The notes: a model not told the origin generated them from the letters alone. A DNA stretch of 15,016 nucleotides from JAJYZP01 sp049964535 (GCA_049964535.1 JBMFXG010000049.1:1-15016); one strand, 5' to 3'. Counted from the first letter of the stretch, positions 1-7,422 are shown. Made by a program: numbers and translations.

Positions 1-258
1 GCCTCGGGCCACAAACGCAAGGCCATAACGGTTCGCCAATCGAACCGTATGCACGATCTCATCTCGTGACTCAACGAGAACCACAGTCGCAGGTCGTGCA
101 CGATAGCTCACCAAGCCATCACAGCTATATGCTCCAAGCTCGGCAGGATCTGTCAGCACTCGCTCAGGCGGTAGCAAGGACTTTAAGTCAGCTTGAAAGC
201 GGGCGAGCGACCTTGTTGGTTCGGACCTCATGGTCTCTTGCTCTTGTACCGCACCCAT
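1..258 (-). CDS. glcD: GlcD-like FAD-linked oxidase, N-terminal part (cut by window edge)
   Basis: The minus strand is open from an ATG at 258-256 to the window edge, giving 86 codons. The translation contains LPPERVLTDPAELGAYSCDG (residues 29-48), then SYRARPATVVLVES, DEIVHTVRLANRYGLAFV and ARG at the edge. This is the start of the PCMH-type FAD-binding domain of glycolate oxidase subunit GlcD and D-lactate dehydrogenases: a YxCDGL..YR.RP segment, a VVLxES strand, a helix, then the RG that precedes the family's glycine-rich FAD loop, which lies outside the window. Such enzymes oxidise 2-hydroxyacids and pass electrons to a partner Fe-S subunit or the respiratory chain. An in-frame TAG at 264-262 bounds the frame. 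GGAG at 271-268, 9 nt upstream, favours ATG 258 over the internal ATG at 231. The family is confident; the exact substrate is not. Confidence 0.8.
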   Translation of the reverse strand, partial: MGAVQEQETMRSEPTRSLARFQADLKSLLPPERVLTDPAELGAYSCDGLVSYRARPATVVLVESRDEIVHTVRLANRYGLAFVARG

Positions 259-1234
259 GGGCTACGACTCCGATCTCGCTCCACCAGCTCGCTGATGCCA
301 GAGAGCCACCTTCCACCGTGGTGTAGTACTACCACCCTAAACCTCAATACTCGCCAAACACCACGCGCCCCGACAGCGCGTCGGAGGCAACAGTTGCGCG
401 GCAAACACGATCCGTCGAGACCAGAGCCGTCGATGAATACCTCGACGAAGAATCCCTCGGTATGAGGACAACTGTCATCTCCACAATCTCTTCTGGCACA
501 AGGTCCAAAATCGGGAGTTACGTACCGCAAGGCAACACGGAACTATCTGAGACCCGCCTACGGAGAAGATCCGTCCTTCACCTGCGCTAGGTCGCAGATC
601 AGACCGAGAGGCGAGAGAATCGAGGACCGATCGCTATCGACAGTATCGACACCGCACAGGCAGCTCAGACAACATTCCGCCTCTCGTCCCCGGCATCTCG
701 CCTATTTCACCACACCACAATCATTTTACAAGTTTCACGATGAAGACTGCGATGACGTGAAGGCAACATCGCAGCTCACGATGACTCCGTCGTCCTATCC
801 AACTCAAGGTCGGCCAACATCGTTTTCCTTCAAGAATCGCAGAAGCAACCCTACGGCATCAGTCTTGAGGAGATCACGTGTTCTTGAATCGAGCCTGCGA
901 CGTCGGCCCGCGATCAAGAGTTGCCGGCACTGACGAACAGACCATAATCGCCCTCTTTATCTCCGAACCAGAGAGGGTTGAGGGCCTCCTCACGACCGCG
1001 TCCGACGCACATTCGAACGGAGATATCTGCGGACCGATTAGATGGTTAAAACGGCCGTCCCTATGGCACTCTCTCCCGACCACGACACATCATCCACGCC
1101 ATCGTCACCGAGTAGCGACGACCGTCAACACGATGGGCCGGATTGCCGTATCGGTTTCGCTAAACCGATACATGACATACTAGAATTAGGTACTTGGCAA
1201 AGTTCGCTATCTATGGTTCACTAGAAGATGTACT
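259..1234. other. Long stretch without a convincing gene
   Basis: About 976 bp separate the divergent glcD-like and sortase genes. Short ORFs occur on both strands, but none resembles a known family or shows domain-like composition. The least bad is 878-1183 (+, GTG start, GAGGAG 5 nt upstream, 101 codons). Two inverted repeats stand out: the 10-bp palindrome GTAGTACTAC at 323-332, about 65 bp upstream of the glcD-like start, and a 10-bp-arm hairpin at 1148-1171 upstream of the sortase. No RNA gene was recognised. Decayed coding sequence cannot be excluded by eye. Confidence 0.5.
1148..1171. promoter_or_regulatory. Inverted repeat upstream of sortase gene (candidate operator)
   Basis: GTATCGGTTT (1148-1157) and AAACCGATAC (1162-1171) are perfect 10-bp inverted arms around a 4-nt CGCT spacer. 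A -10-like hexamer TAGAAT lies at 1181-1186, about 50 bp before the sortase ATG, but no good -35 is visible. There is no T-run after the hairpin, so a repressor or activator site is more likely than a terminator. The role is inference. Confidence 0.4.
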
Positions 1235-2296
1235 ATGACTCCACGCCACCGATCAACTCGTCTCTCTCGACCACGATTGGTGATCGGACTCGTTCTCATC
1301 ATCGTCGCTGGCATCGGTATCGGCTATCCACTGTGGTGGAATCATCGCTCAAGCGTTGGGTCGGCCGCCCTACTGCGAAAAGACGCCTCGAAACTACAAC
1401 GAACGATCAGTACGCACACTGCTGGAGCTTCCTGCATGGCTCAACCGGGTCCAGGAGTGCTGCAGATCCCCAACCTCTCGCTCACCGCTCCCGTTCAGCA
1501 GGGTCTCACGAACCCTGTCCTCAACATCTCCATTGGCCACGATCCTTCAACCCCTTGGCCGGGTCCAAACTCTGCTGCACTCTTTGCAGCTCATGACGTA
1601 AGTTTTTTCTCCCATCTCAATCTTCTCGCCCCAGGAGACATCATCACGTACACAGTGCCCTGTGCTACGTACACCTTCAAAGTCGAAGGATCCCAGATCA
1701 CCTCACCCGGCGCTGCCATCACCGTTCCTAAGACTGGTGCGCTCGTCCTAGACACCTGTTACCCACCCAATGCACTCTGGTTCACACCAGATCGCTATAT
1801 CGTCACCGCACAGTATGTATCGACACAACCTCAAAGCGCATCGATCACCAAGACGCTCATTGCCACGCTTCCAGTTGAAGCAACGCTCTCCTTCCCGACT
1901 CCGCCAGGGCTCTCCACGGCGCAGCTCTCACTTTCGAACAATACCCAAGACATGGGGCAGCTCTCGTTCTCGCCAACGACGAGCTCTACTTTCCAGCAGT
2001 CCGATGCCCCTCTCCAAGTTGAGGGAACGGCGCTCGAAGGTTGGTTTGCAGTAGTCCACTCCTTAGAGGCGAACCTTCCCACTGCGTGGCACTCGTTTGC
2101 ACCTTCAGTCACGTTCCCGGCCAGTTTCAGCGGACAGAACCTGCAGAGCACGAGTCCTCTTGAGATTATTGAGAATATCCACGGATCTACCCCGCTAGCG
2201 ATCTCCCTCACTGGCGGTGAAAACGGGCACACGTTCACGGTTCAAGAGAGTGTTCGACACGGTGTTGTAGTGGTGACCGGGTTCACCGTTTCTTAA
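1235..2296 (+). CDS. Sortase-family transpeptidase with C-terminal extension
   Basis: A 353-residue membrane-anchored protein. A basic N-terminus is followed by a hydrophobic segment at about residues 15-32, as in sortases that keep an N-terminal anchor and place the catalytic domain outside. The sortase domain covers about residues 75-195. It has IPNLSLTAPVQQGL (78-91), GHDPSTPWPG (101-110), the catalytic His in LFAAHDVSFF (H120), the strand motif LAPGDIITY, the nucleophile in LDTCYPPNALWFT (C175) and the conserved Arg in DRYIV (R187). Sortases cleave the T-G bond of an LPxTG-type signal and attach the protein to the cell wall. Its probable substrate is the next gene, which ends in LTHTG. 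Residues about 195-353 form an extension I do not recognise, rich in Ser, Thr and Pro. The start is the ATG at 1235, with only a weak AGAAG upstream. I did not assign a sortase class. Confidence 0.88.
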   Translation: MTPRHRSTRLSRPRLVIGLVLIIVAGIGIGYPLWWNHRSSVGSAALLRKDASKLQRTISTHTAGASCMAQPGPGVLQIPNLSLTAPVQQGLTNPVLNISIGHDPSTPWPGPNSAALFAAHDVSFFSHLNLLAPGDIITYTVPCATYTFKVEGSQITSPGAAITVPKTGALVLDTCYPPNALWFTPDRYIVTAQYVSTQPQSASITKTLIATLPVEATLSFPTPPGLSTAQLSLSNNTQDMGQLSFSPTTSSTFQQSDAPLQVEGTALEGWFAVVHSLEANLPTAWHSFAPSVTFPASFSGQNLQSTSPLEIIENIHGSTPLAISLTGGENGHTFTVQESVRHGVVVVTGFTVS

Positions 2297-2405
2297 CGCT
2301 ACAGCAATCCAATTCATCCGGTCTAGCACCTCACATCGGTCGTGAGCTTCGATGATGACCTCTCGTGGGCTGCCACGGGTGGTCAACTTTCTTCCAGAAA
2401 AACTC

Positions 2406-2434
2406 TTGACAACCACGGACCCACCACGTAGAGT
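2406..2434 (+). promoter_or_regulatory. Predicted housekeeping sigma promoter for the surface protein gene
   Basis: A perfect -35 hexamer TTGACA (2406-2411) is followed by a 17-bp spacer and TAGAGT (2429-2434), which matches TATAAT at four of six positions. It lies about 100 bp upstream of the surface-protein start and about 110 bp after the sortase stop. The surface protein can therefore be transcribed separately from the sortase. Confidence 0.6.
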
Positions 2435-2537
2435 GTAAATATCGAGATGCTTTGAAGCTTACGTGGTCTTTGGTCGCAGAACGTAAGTGGAGCGAGTGCG
2501 AAACCGACTCGAGTGGACGACGAGTTGGGAGATATCT

Positions 2538-4508
2538 ATGAAGATACGTACACGATCACGATCGATCCGATTGATGGCCTCGATCCTCATTGCCGGCAGC
2601 GGAACAGCGATCGCCGTCGCTGGATTAAGCCAAAATGCGTTCGCTCAGAGCATTGCTTGTGCCAGTGCAAGTGCATGTCAGATCAATGGTGGTTCAACCG
2701 GGGTCATCAATACCTACTACTCCGGATCAACGGTTACGACAACGAACTCTACATCAACCATCACAATGAAGCTCGATCCAAGCCACCTCAATGCATCCAC
2801 TCCGGTTTCTCCAGGTGACACCATCCTGATACTCCAGAACCAGGGTGGAACCTACTCAACGTCGTCGAGCTCCTCATACGGAACGCTCTCCAATCTCGCA
2901 GCCGGAACTTACGAGTTCGCAACGGTTGCAACGGTCAGCGTCGCAGGAAACGTAACCACCGTTACAACGACCACTCCACTGACCGATACCTTCTCCGCTT
3001 CGGCCCAGCAGAGCTCAAGTGGTAGCGCAAGTGCCTCTTCGATCTCTGACTTCCAAGTAGTTCGAGTCCCGACCTATATCGGGGATGCAGAGCTCACGTC
3101 AAACCTGACAGCGCTTCCCTGGAATGGGTCTGATGGAGGTATATTCGCCCTGTCGGTAACAGGTCAGCTCAACCTCAACGGCTACGCAATCAACGTTTCA
3201 GGCGACGGTTTTCGAGGTGGCATTGGCTACGCCCTCTCCGGCGGAGTAGAACCCGTTCCGGCGCTCGGGTCGTCTGACACGGGCTACGCATACCCCGGAA
3301 GTGATAAGGCAAACGGGCAGAAAGGTGAAGGCGTCGTCGGCACTCCTAACCAAAGTGCGATACCCTCAAACTCCTACGTCGATGGCTACGCAACCGGTGA
3401 CTTTGGTCGAGGCGCCCCGGGTAACGCGGGTGGAGGCGGCACCGACCCAGACGGTCACTCCAATGATGAGAACACCGGCGGTGGGGGTGGCGGTAACGGA
3501 GGGTCAGGCGGTCAAGGCGGATTTTCTTGGGATACCGGTCTCAACGACGGTGGTCTCGGTGGGTCCTCGCTCACTCCTTCGAGCCACGACCTCTTTCTTG
3601 GCGGTGGCGGTGGAGCCGGAACAGTGAATAACTCTGAGCCAAAATTTGCCGGTTCTGGCGGTAATGGCGGCGGTATCATCGTTCTTACGGTCGGCGGACT
3701 CACCGGAACCGGTTCTCTCAGTGCGAATGGGTCCAACGGCGTAGCGTCACCATACAACGATGGCGGTGGGGGCGGGGGCGCTGGTGGGACGATCTACGTT
3801 CAAACGGACGGAACCTGCTCCCCGCTCAGCTCCGGTGCCGTAACCGTCTCCGCTATCGGCGGCAACGGCGGAACCACCTGGGCAAACGAATCGCTCCTTC
3901 CCGCCGCAGCCAGCTCCTCTGCCAGAGACCTATCCAACTTGAACGGTAACGCCCATGGACCGGGAGGTGGCGGAGGTGGCGGAGTACTGTTGACCAACGT
4001 GCTGACTGGACTCCAATCGATGCTCGCAGGAGGTTCAGCCGGAACGACGACAAATGGTAGTTTGAACGGGCAAACACTACCCTCTGGAACGTCGTACCAA
4101 AATCAGAACTACGGCGCAACGGCAGGTAGCACAGGACTTCTTAGCTCCATTGGACCTAATGGGGACGAGAGCGGCTCGTGTGCACCACCTCCGACCACGC
4201 AGCCGTCGACTCCGGTGACCCAGCCGTCGACTCCGGTGACCCAGCCGTCGACTCCGGTGACCCAGCCGTCGACAGCCGTCACGCAGCCGTCGACTCCGGT
4301 GACCCAGCCGTCGACTCCGGTGACGACAGCACCGGCGGTTCATCTGGCGAGCTCCCAGTCTTCTTCGGTCACGGTTCCGCTCACCCACACAGGAGAGCCG
4401 TGGGCAGGAACGACCTGGTGGTATCTCGTGGCAGGCCTCGCCTTTACGGGATCGGTCTTGGTCTTCCCCAAGCGCAAGCAGAGCGCTCACACTAGCGAGC
4501 AGAGGTAG
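2538..4508 (+). CDS. Secreted glycine-rich cell-wall surface protein with LTHTG sorting signal
   Basis: I chose the ATG at 2538 because GGGAG sits 6 nt upstream and the product then starts with a classic signal peptide (MKIRTRSRS, a hydrophobic stretch, cleavage likely after AFA at residue 36). A GTG at 2487 would add 17 residues before the signal. The mature protein has an N-terminal Ser/Thr-rich part, a middle with WNGSDGGIFALSVTGQLNLN and GDGFRGG, then long Gly-rich tracts such as GGGGGGNGGSGGQGG. The WNG..GG...G.L.LNG...GxGFRGG pattern recurs in secreted adhesin-like proteins of several phyla. A stalk of six TQPSTPV-type repeats follows (about residues 554-595). The C-terminus has LTHTG (615-619), a hydrophobic segment containing WWYLVAGLAFTGSVLVF, and the basic tail KRK, which is the layout of a sortase substrate. 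It probably projects from the cell wall. Its ligand or structural role is unknown. Confidence 0.85.
   Translation: MKIRTRSRSIRLMASILIAGSGTAIAVAGLSQNAFAQSIACASASACQINGGSTGVINTYYSGSTVTTTNSTSTITMKLDPSHLNASTPVSPGDTILILQNQGGTYSTSSSSSYGTLSNLAAGTYEFATVATVSVAGNVTTVTTTTPLTDTFSASAQQSSSGSASASSISDFQVVRVPTYIGDAELTSNLTALPWNGSDGGIFALSVTGQLNLNGYAINVSGDGFRGGIGYALSGGVEPVPALGSSDTGYAYPGSDKANGQKGEGVVGTPNQSAIPSNSYVDGYATGDFGRGAPGNAGGGGTDPDGHSNDENTGGGGGGNGGSGGQGGFSWDTGLNDGGLGGSSLTPSSHDLFLGGGGGAGTVNNSEPKFAGSGGNGGGIIVLTVGGLTGTGSLSANGSNGVASPYNDGGGGGGAGGTIYVQTDGTCSPLSSGAVTVSAIGGNGGTTWANESLLPAAASSSARDLSNLNGNAHGPGGGGGGGVLLTNVLTGLQSMLAGGSAGTTTNGSLNGQTLPSGTSYQNQNYGATAGSTGLLSSIGPNGDESGSCAPPPTTQPSTPVTQPSTPVTQPSTPVTQPSTAVTQPSTPVTQPSTPVTTAPAVHLASSQSSSVTVPLTHTGEPWAGTTWWYLVAGLAFTGSVLVFPKRKQSAHTSEQR
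4197..4322 (+). repeat. Six tandem 21-bp units encoding TQPSTPV
   Basis: Six in-frame 21-bp units run from 4197 to 4322, each reading TQPSTPV. Unit 4 (4260-4280) differs and reads TQPSTAV with changed codons. The other units are almost identical at the DNA level, differing mainly at the first Thr codon (ACG or ACC). Pro/Thr repeats before a sorting signal usually act as an extended, glycosylatable wall-spanning stalk. Near-identity makes copy-number change by slippage or recombination likely. Confidence 0.95.
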
Positions 4509-4579
4509 GCGCCTATCGGTCAGCTTCCTTTCCACTCTGCACGAGTGAAAGTTCGGTTCCTCCCCGACACTTTCACAAT

Positions 4580-4613
4580 AACAACGGCGATCGCATTTGC
4601 GATCGCCGTTGTT
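4580..4613 (+). terminator. Strong hairpin terminator after the surface protein gene
   Basis: AACAACGGCGATCGCA (4580-4595) and TGCGATCGCCGTTGTT (4598-4613) form a perfect 16-bp stem with a 2-nt spacer, about 70 bp after the stop codon. The right arm ends in GTTGTTT, giving a short U-rich tail. The symmetric A/T flanks could let it work in both directions. A weaker hairpin precedes it: GTGAAAGT (4545-4552) with ACTTTCAC (4569-4576). Confidence 0.75.
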
Positions 4614-5092
4614 TACTCTGGCCTGAAGTGCCAAAAGTCCCCACGAGTCCTACCCTGAAATCTGCGGAACGAAAGCCAGCTGGTATCGAGGTGTAATCGA
4701 TCCGAGTTATTCCACACCGCCACGACGATCAAGGTTCTTGCACTCGTCACCCTCGAAACACAAACAAACCGGCGACGGCCATGAAGATTTCTGCTTCTGC
4801 CCTATATCGGAGATACCATCAAAATCTACCGCTGCCACCGGCCACCGGACTGGAACACCCCCAGCGAGCGATGCTACGCAGGGCTGCGATGCTCTGCGTC
4901 CTCAAGCTCGATGGCATACCGAGATGGTCGACGTACGCCTAGGTCATCTCGTTCCACCGTTGGCACTCTACAACGTCTTCGATGAGTATCTCCGACCTCC
5001 TTGCCCAACGGAGCCCGAAGGTGAGGCCGGTCTCCGTAAAGCTCGCTCCTGTAACCACGCCCTCTCGTAGGTATCGGTGGTTGCGGCGACGA
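4614..5092. other. Gene-free stretch between terminator and thioredoxin gene
   Basis: About 480 bp between the 3' ends of two converging genes. Short ORFs such as 4738-5070 (+) and 4781-4942 (+) lack a ribosome binding site and resemble no family. I see no clear T-tailed terminator for the thioredoxin gene, no RNA gene and no mobile element. Confidence 0.5.
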
Positions 5093-5473
5093 TCAAGCCT
5101 GCTGCGACTGCGACTGCGACTGTTGCTCGATCTGTCGATGAATCTCAGCCATATCGAGAGCCTCAACTTGAGTAATGAGCTCTTCGAGTTGTGGTGCAGA
5201 GAGTGCGCCCGGCTGAGAGTAGAGCAGGACGTTGTCACGAAAGACCATCAAGGTCGGGATGGACTGAATCTGAAAGGCTTGGGCCAAGTCCAGCTCTTGC
5301 TCCGTATCGACCTTTCCAAAGACCATTCCAGAGTGAGCGGATGCTGCTTGTTCGAAGACCGGCGCAAAAGACCGACACGGTCCACACCACGACGCCCAAA
5401 AGTCGACCAAAACGATATCGTTGTCATCAATGGTGGATTGAAAGTTATCCGCATTGAGAGCAATTGTTGACAC
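5093..5473 (-). CDS. trxA: Thioredoxin
   Basis: A 126-residue cytoplasmic thioredoxin, a disulfide reductase normally recycled by thioredoxin reductase. It shows the fold's order: VLVDFWASWCGPC with the redox pair C30 and C33, KVDTEQ, and the cis-proline loop SIPTLMVF (P73). I chose the GTG at 5473 because GAGGAG lies 8 nt upstream; the GTG at 5482 overlaps that site, so it is unlikely. The C-terminus runs about 20 residues past the usual end into a charged helix and a polar EQQSQSQSQQA tail encoded by a short GCGACT-type repeat. The gene diverges from the S51 peptidase gene, and the shared intergenic region carries a CsoR/CstR-like dyad and a hairpin next to the ribosome binding site. The family is certain; the cellular partner is not visible. 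Confidence 0.93.
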   Translation of the reverse strand: MSTIALNADNFQSTIDDNDIVLVDFWASWCGPCRSFAPVFEQAASAHSGMVFGKVDTEQELDLAQAFQIQSIPTLMVFRDNVLLYSQPGALSAPQLEELITQVEALDMAEIHRQIEQQSQSQSQQA

Positions 5474-5487
5474 GGTTCTCACTCCTC

Positions 5488-5514
5488 ACACTGTGCTCAC
5501 TTCAAGCACAGTGT
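5488..5514 (-). promoter_or_regulatory. 10-bp inverted repeat in the thioredoxin 5' region
   Basis: ACACTGTGCT (5488-5497) and AGCACAGTGT (5505-5514) are perfect inverted arms with a 7-nt loop. On the thioredoxin strand the hairpin ends directly against GAGGAG, the Shine-Dalgarno site that defines the GTG start at 5473. It could be a protein operator or an mRNA structure that controls ribosome access. No T-run follows, so it is not a standard terminator. Confidence 0.55.
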
Positions 5515-5524
5515 AGTTAACGAC

Positions 5525-5540
5525 ATACCCCCATAGGTAT
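5525..5540. promoter_or_regulatory. Candidate CsoR/CstR-family operator
   Basis: ATACCCCCATAGGTAT has inverted arms ATACC and GGTAT around a C-rich centre. From memory of the family, CsoR and CstR repressors (copper or persulfide sensing) bind dyads with a TACC/C-tract, a short AT-containing centre and GGTA. The site lies between the divergent thioredoxin and S51 peptidase genes, which suits thiol or sulfur-stress control of thioredoxin. No CsoR gene is in the window. The assignment rests on motif resemblance only. Confidence 0.45.
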
Positions 5541-5586
5541 TCCTTCTAATCACCGGCCAGGCCAATGGCGATCTACACTATTCATC

Positions 5587-6324
5587 ATGGCCTCTACCCC
5601 ACAACATCCGGGTCTGATCGCCCTCGTAGGTTCTGGGGAGTACTTACCCTCGATGCTCGAAGTGGAACGCTCGCTCCTCGAAGGTCGCCCTCCGATCTAT
5701 GTTCAGATCCCAACCGCTGCGACCACCGAAGGTCCCGAGCGCTTACAATATTGGGTTGACCTCGGACGCGCACAAGCCGAGCGCTTGGGCGTTACTGCGA
5801 GAACGCTCATCATCAGGAACCGAGACGAGGCGAATAGTCCCGACACCGTAGCGATGCTTGAGGGAGCAGGACTGATCTACCTCTCAGGCGGCAACCCAAA
5901 GCATTTGACTGAAACACTAGCCAACACTGTCGCCGAACGAGGCATCCGACAAGCGTGGCAAAGCGGTTGCTCGCTCGCTGGCTGCAGTGCTGGGGCCATG
6001 GCCCTCGCCGAGTGGGTGGTAGGGTTCCGACGCATTCCACCGCATCCGTACCCAGGACTTGGTATCGTGCCGAAGATCTCAGTCCTGCCACACTTCGATC
6101 GGACGCTCGGTCGTCTTCCTGACTTCCTCACTTCCAGAGCCTTTCGCCCTCCTGCCGGAATCACACTCGTTGGAATAGACGAGGAGACGGCTATCGTTGG
6201 GGGAAACGGCCAGTTCGAGGTTATGGGGAAGCGATCCGCATGGATCATCGGGGACGGGTCTATGCAGCAGTATGAACCCGGTTCAGTCCTCACGCTCCCA
6301 CGGACACTCGAGCTCGACTACTGA
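5587..6324 (+). CDS. Peptidase S51 family protein (dipeptidase E / cyanophycinase-like)
   Basis: A 245-residue protein of the S51 class, which adopts a class I glutamine-amidotransferase-like fold with a serine nucleophile. Visible landmarks are LIALVGSGEYLP (10-21), the IPTAAT strand (41-46), LIYLSGGNP (96-104) and the nucleophile elbow AGCSAGAM (S134 expected to be catalytic). LPHFDR (H169) fits the catalytic histidine. Members hydrolyse Asp-X dipeptides or cyanophycin; the sequence does not tell which. No signal peptide is present, so it is probably cytoplasmic. The ATG at 5587 has no clear Shine-Dalgarno site, so translation could be leaderless or weak. It is divergent from the thioredoxin gene. 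An upstream ATG at 5565 is in a different frame and was not used. Confidence 0.85.
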   Translation: MASTPQHPGLIALVGSGEYLPSMLEVERSLLEGRPPIYVQIPTAATTEGPERLQYWVDLGRAQAERLGVTARTLIIRNRDEANSPDTVAMLEGAGLIYLSGGNPKHLTETLANTVAERGIRQAWQSGCSLAGCSAGAMALAEWVVGFRRIPPHPYPGLGIVPKISVLPHFDRTLGRLPDFLTSRAFRPPAGITLVGIDEETAIVGGNGQFEVMGKRSAWIIGDGSMQQYEPGSVLTLPRTLELDY

Positions 6325-6442
6325 TGCCGGACCCAGTTCTTTGCATGACTGAGATCTCGGCAGGAGGTCGACCACTGCTGCGTCGATCGCCGTGCTCGAT
6401 CTTCCTCACGAATAGATCTGAGTCCTACAAGGAGATGCAACG

Positions 6443-7252
6443 ATGCAACAGAGACTGTCCCATCTCGAACGGATAACAGATACCTGGAAGAGAGAGCTCG
6501 CCGAATGGGCTCTTCCCACCTTGAGTAACGACGGTACCGCTTCATCGCCATTTCGCCTCGACCCCACTCGCTTTACCCCAGCACCCGCCACGAACGACGA
6601 TCGCCGCGTACAGCTCATTACCGAGATCGTTCGTGGTCACTCACGACGGGGAGAGCCGATGACCCTCCTGGATGTGGGTGCGGGTGCTGGCTCCTCGCTC
6701 GGTGGAGTCCACGAGCTCTTCGATCACGTCCACGCCATAGAGGTCAACGATCAGATGGTACAAGGACTTCGGACTTCGCTTGAGTCGCTCCGCTCAATCG
6801 AAACCTTTACCATCTACAGCGGTGTCTTTCCTGAGGACTGCCCAGCCCTAGGGCCGGTGAACGTGGTCAACGCATCGAATGTCGTCTACAACGTGGGTGA
6901 AATACTCCCATTCCTTCATCGCCTCGATAGTCTCGCTTCTACGCTCGTGGTTATCGAGCTCACTCTTCACCACCCGTTCTACCCTTCGAACGAAGCCTTC
7001 GAGTACTTCCACGCTCTATCTCGACCAAACCATCCGAGCGCAACCGATCTCTACCAGATTGCACTCGAACTCGGCTTTCCGGCACACCTAGAGAGCTACC
7101 CCCCAACCTATCGTCGAACCACAGCGACGATCGATGGAATGATGACACGGCTTGCTCTTCCAGAGAGTCGGAGGAGCGAACTCGAGAACTTTCTTCTCGC
7201 CACACCACCACCCCCTAATCCATCCCTCCTGCTCTGGTGGAGCAAGGGCTAA
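6443..7252 (+). CDS. SAM-dependent methyltransferase, class I
   Basis: A 269-residue protein with the Rossmann-type motif I LLDVGAGAGSS (75-85), an acidic residue at the end of the second strand (HAIEVND, E100), and NASNVVYNV as the later core strand near the active site. These support SAM binding and methyl transfer; the substrate is not evident. About 70 residues precede motif I and may form a substrate-binding helical part. The C-terminus ends in a proline-rich PPPPNPSLLLWW segment. AAGGAG at 6429-6434 with an 8-nt spacer supports the ATG at 6443. It follows the S51 peptidase gene by about 120 bp on the same strand, so co-transcription is possible but not shown. Confidence 0.8.
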   Translation: MQQRLSHLERITDTWKRELAEWALPTLSNDGTASSPFRLDPTRFTPAPATNDDRRVQLITEIVRGHSRRGEPMTLLDVGAGAGSSLGGVHELFDHVHAIEVNDQMVQGLRTSLESLRSIETFTIYSGVFPEDCPALGPVNVVNASNVVYNVGEILPFLHRLDSLASTLVVIELTLHHPFYPSNEAFEYFHALSRPNHPSATDLYQIALELGFPAHLESYPPTYRRTTATIDGMMTRLALPESRRSELENFLLATPPPPNPSLLLWWSKG

Positions 7253-7346
7253 CCGACTCAACGAGAAGGGGTACCCCGATCCACTTATCGAGAGACACTG
7301 AGGTAGCGAGAGTCTCCTGAGAACCGCCTATGCTTCTTGAAGTCGT

Positions 7347-7422
7347 GCGCTCGTAGCTCAACGGATAGAGCATCTGACTTCGGATCAGACGGTTGGGAGT
7401 TCGAATCTCTCCGAGCGCACCA
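7347..7422 (+). tRNA. tRNA-Arg (anticodon TCG)
   Basis: A complete 76-nt cloverleaf with encoded CCA. The acceptor stem is GCGCTCG (7347-7353) with CGAGCGC (7412-7418), all paired. The D stem is GCTC/GAGC. The anticodon stem is TCTGA/TCAGA around loop CTTCGGA, so the anticodon TCG is at 7380-7382. The T arm is GGGAG-TTCGAAT-CTCTC with one G-U pair. Discriminator A (7419) and CCA (7420-7422) follow. It would read CGA and, by wobble, other CGN arginine codons. Confidence 0.97.

Noticed and set aside
66..326. 86-residue ORF on the plus strand
   Set aside because: It lies opposite the GlcD-like coding frame, whose protein sequence is clearly family-like, so this is a shadow.
878..1183. 101-residue ORF with GAGGAG upstream of a GTG start
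   Set aside because: The start site is good, but the product has no recognisable motif, its second half is low-complexity His/Arg/Thr-rich, and an ORF of similar size lies on the other strand. Kept only as a remark on the gene-free stretch.
4197..4322. CRISPR array
   Set aside because: The repeats are contiguous 21-bp in-frame coding units with no unique spacers.
4738..5070. 110-residue ORF, and a 53-codon ORF at 4781-4942 on the plus strand
   Set aside because: No ribosome binding site and no family resemblance.
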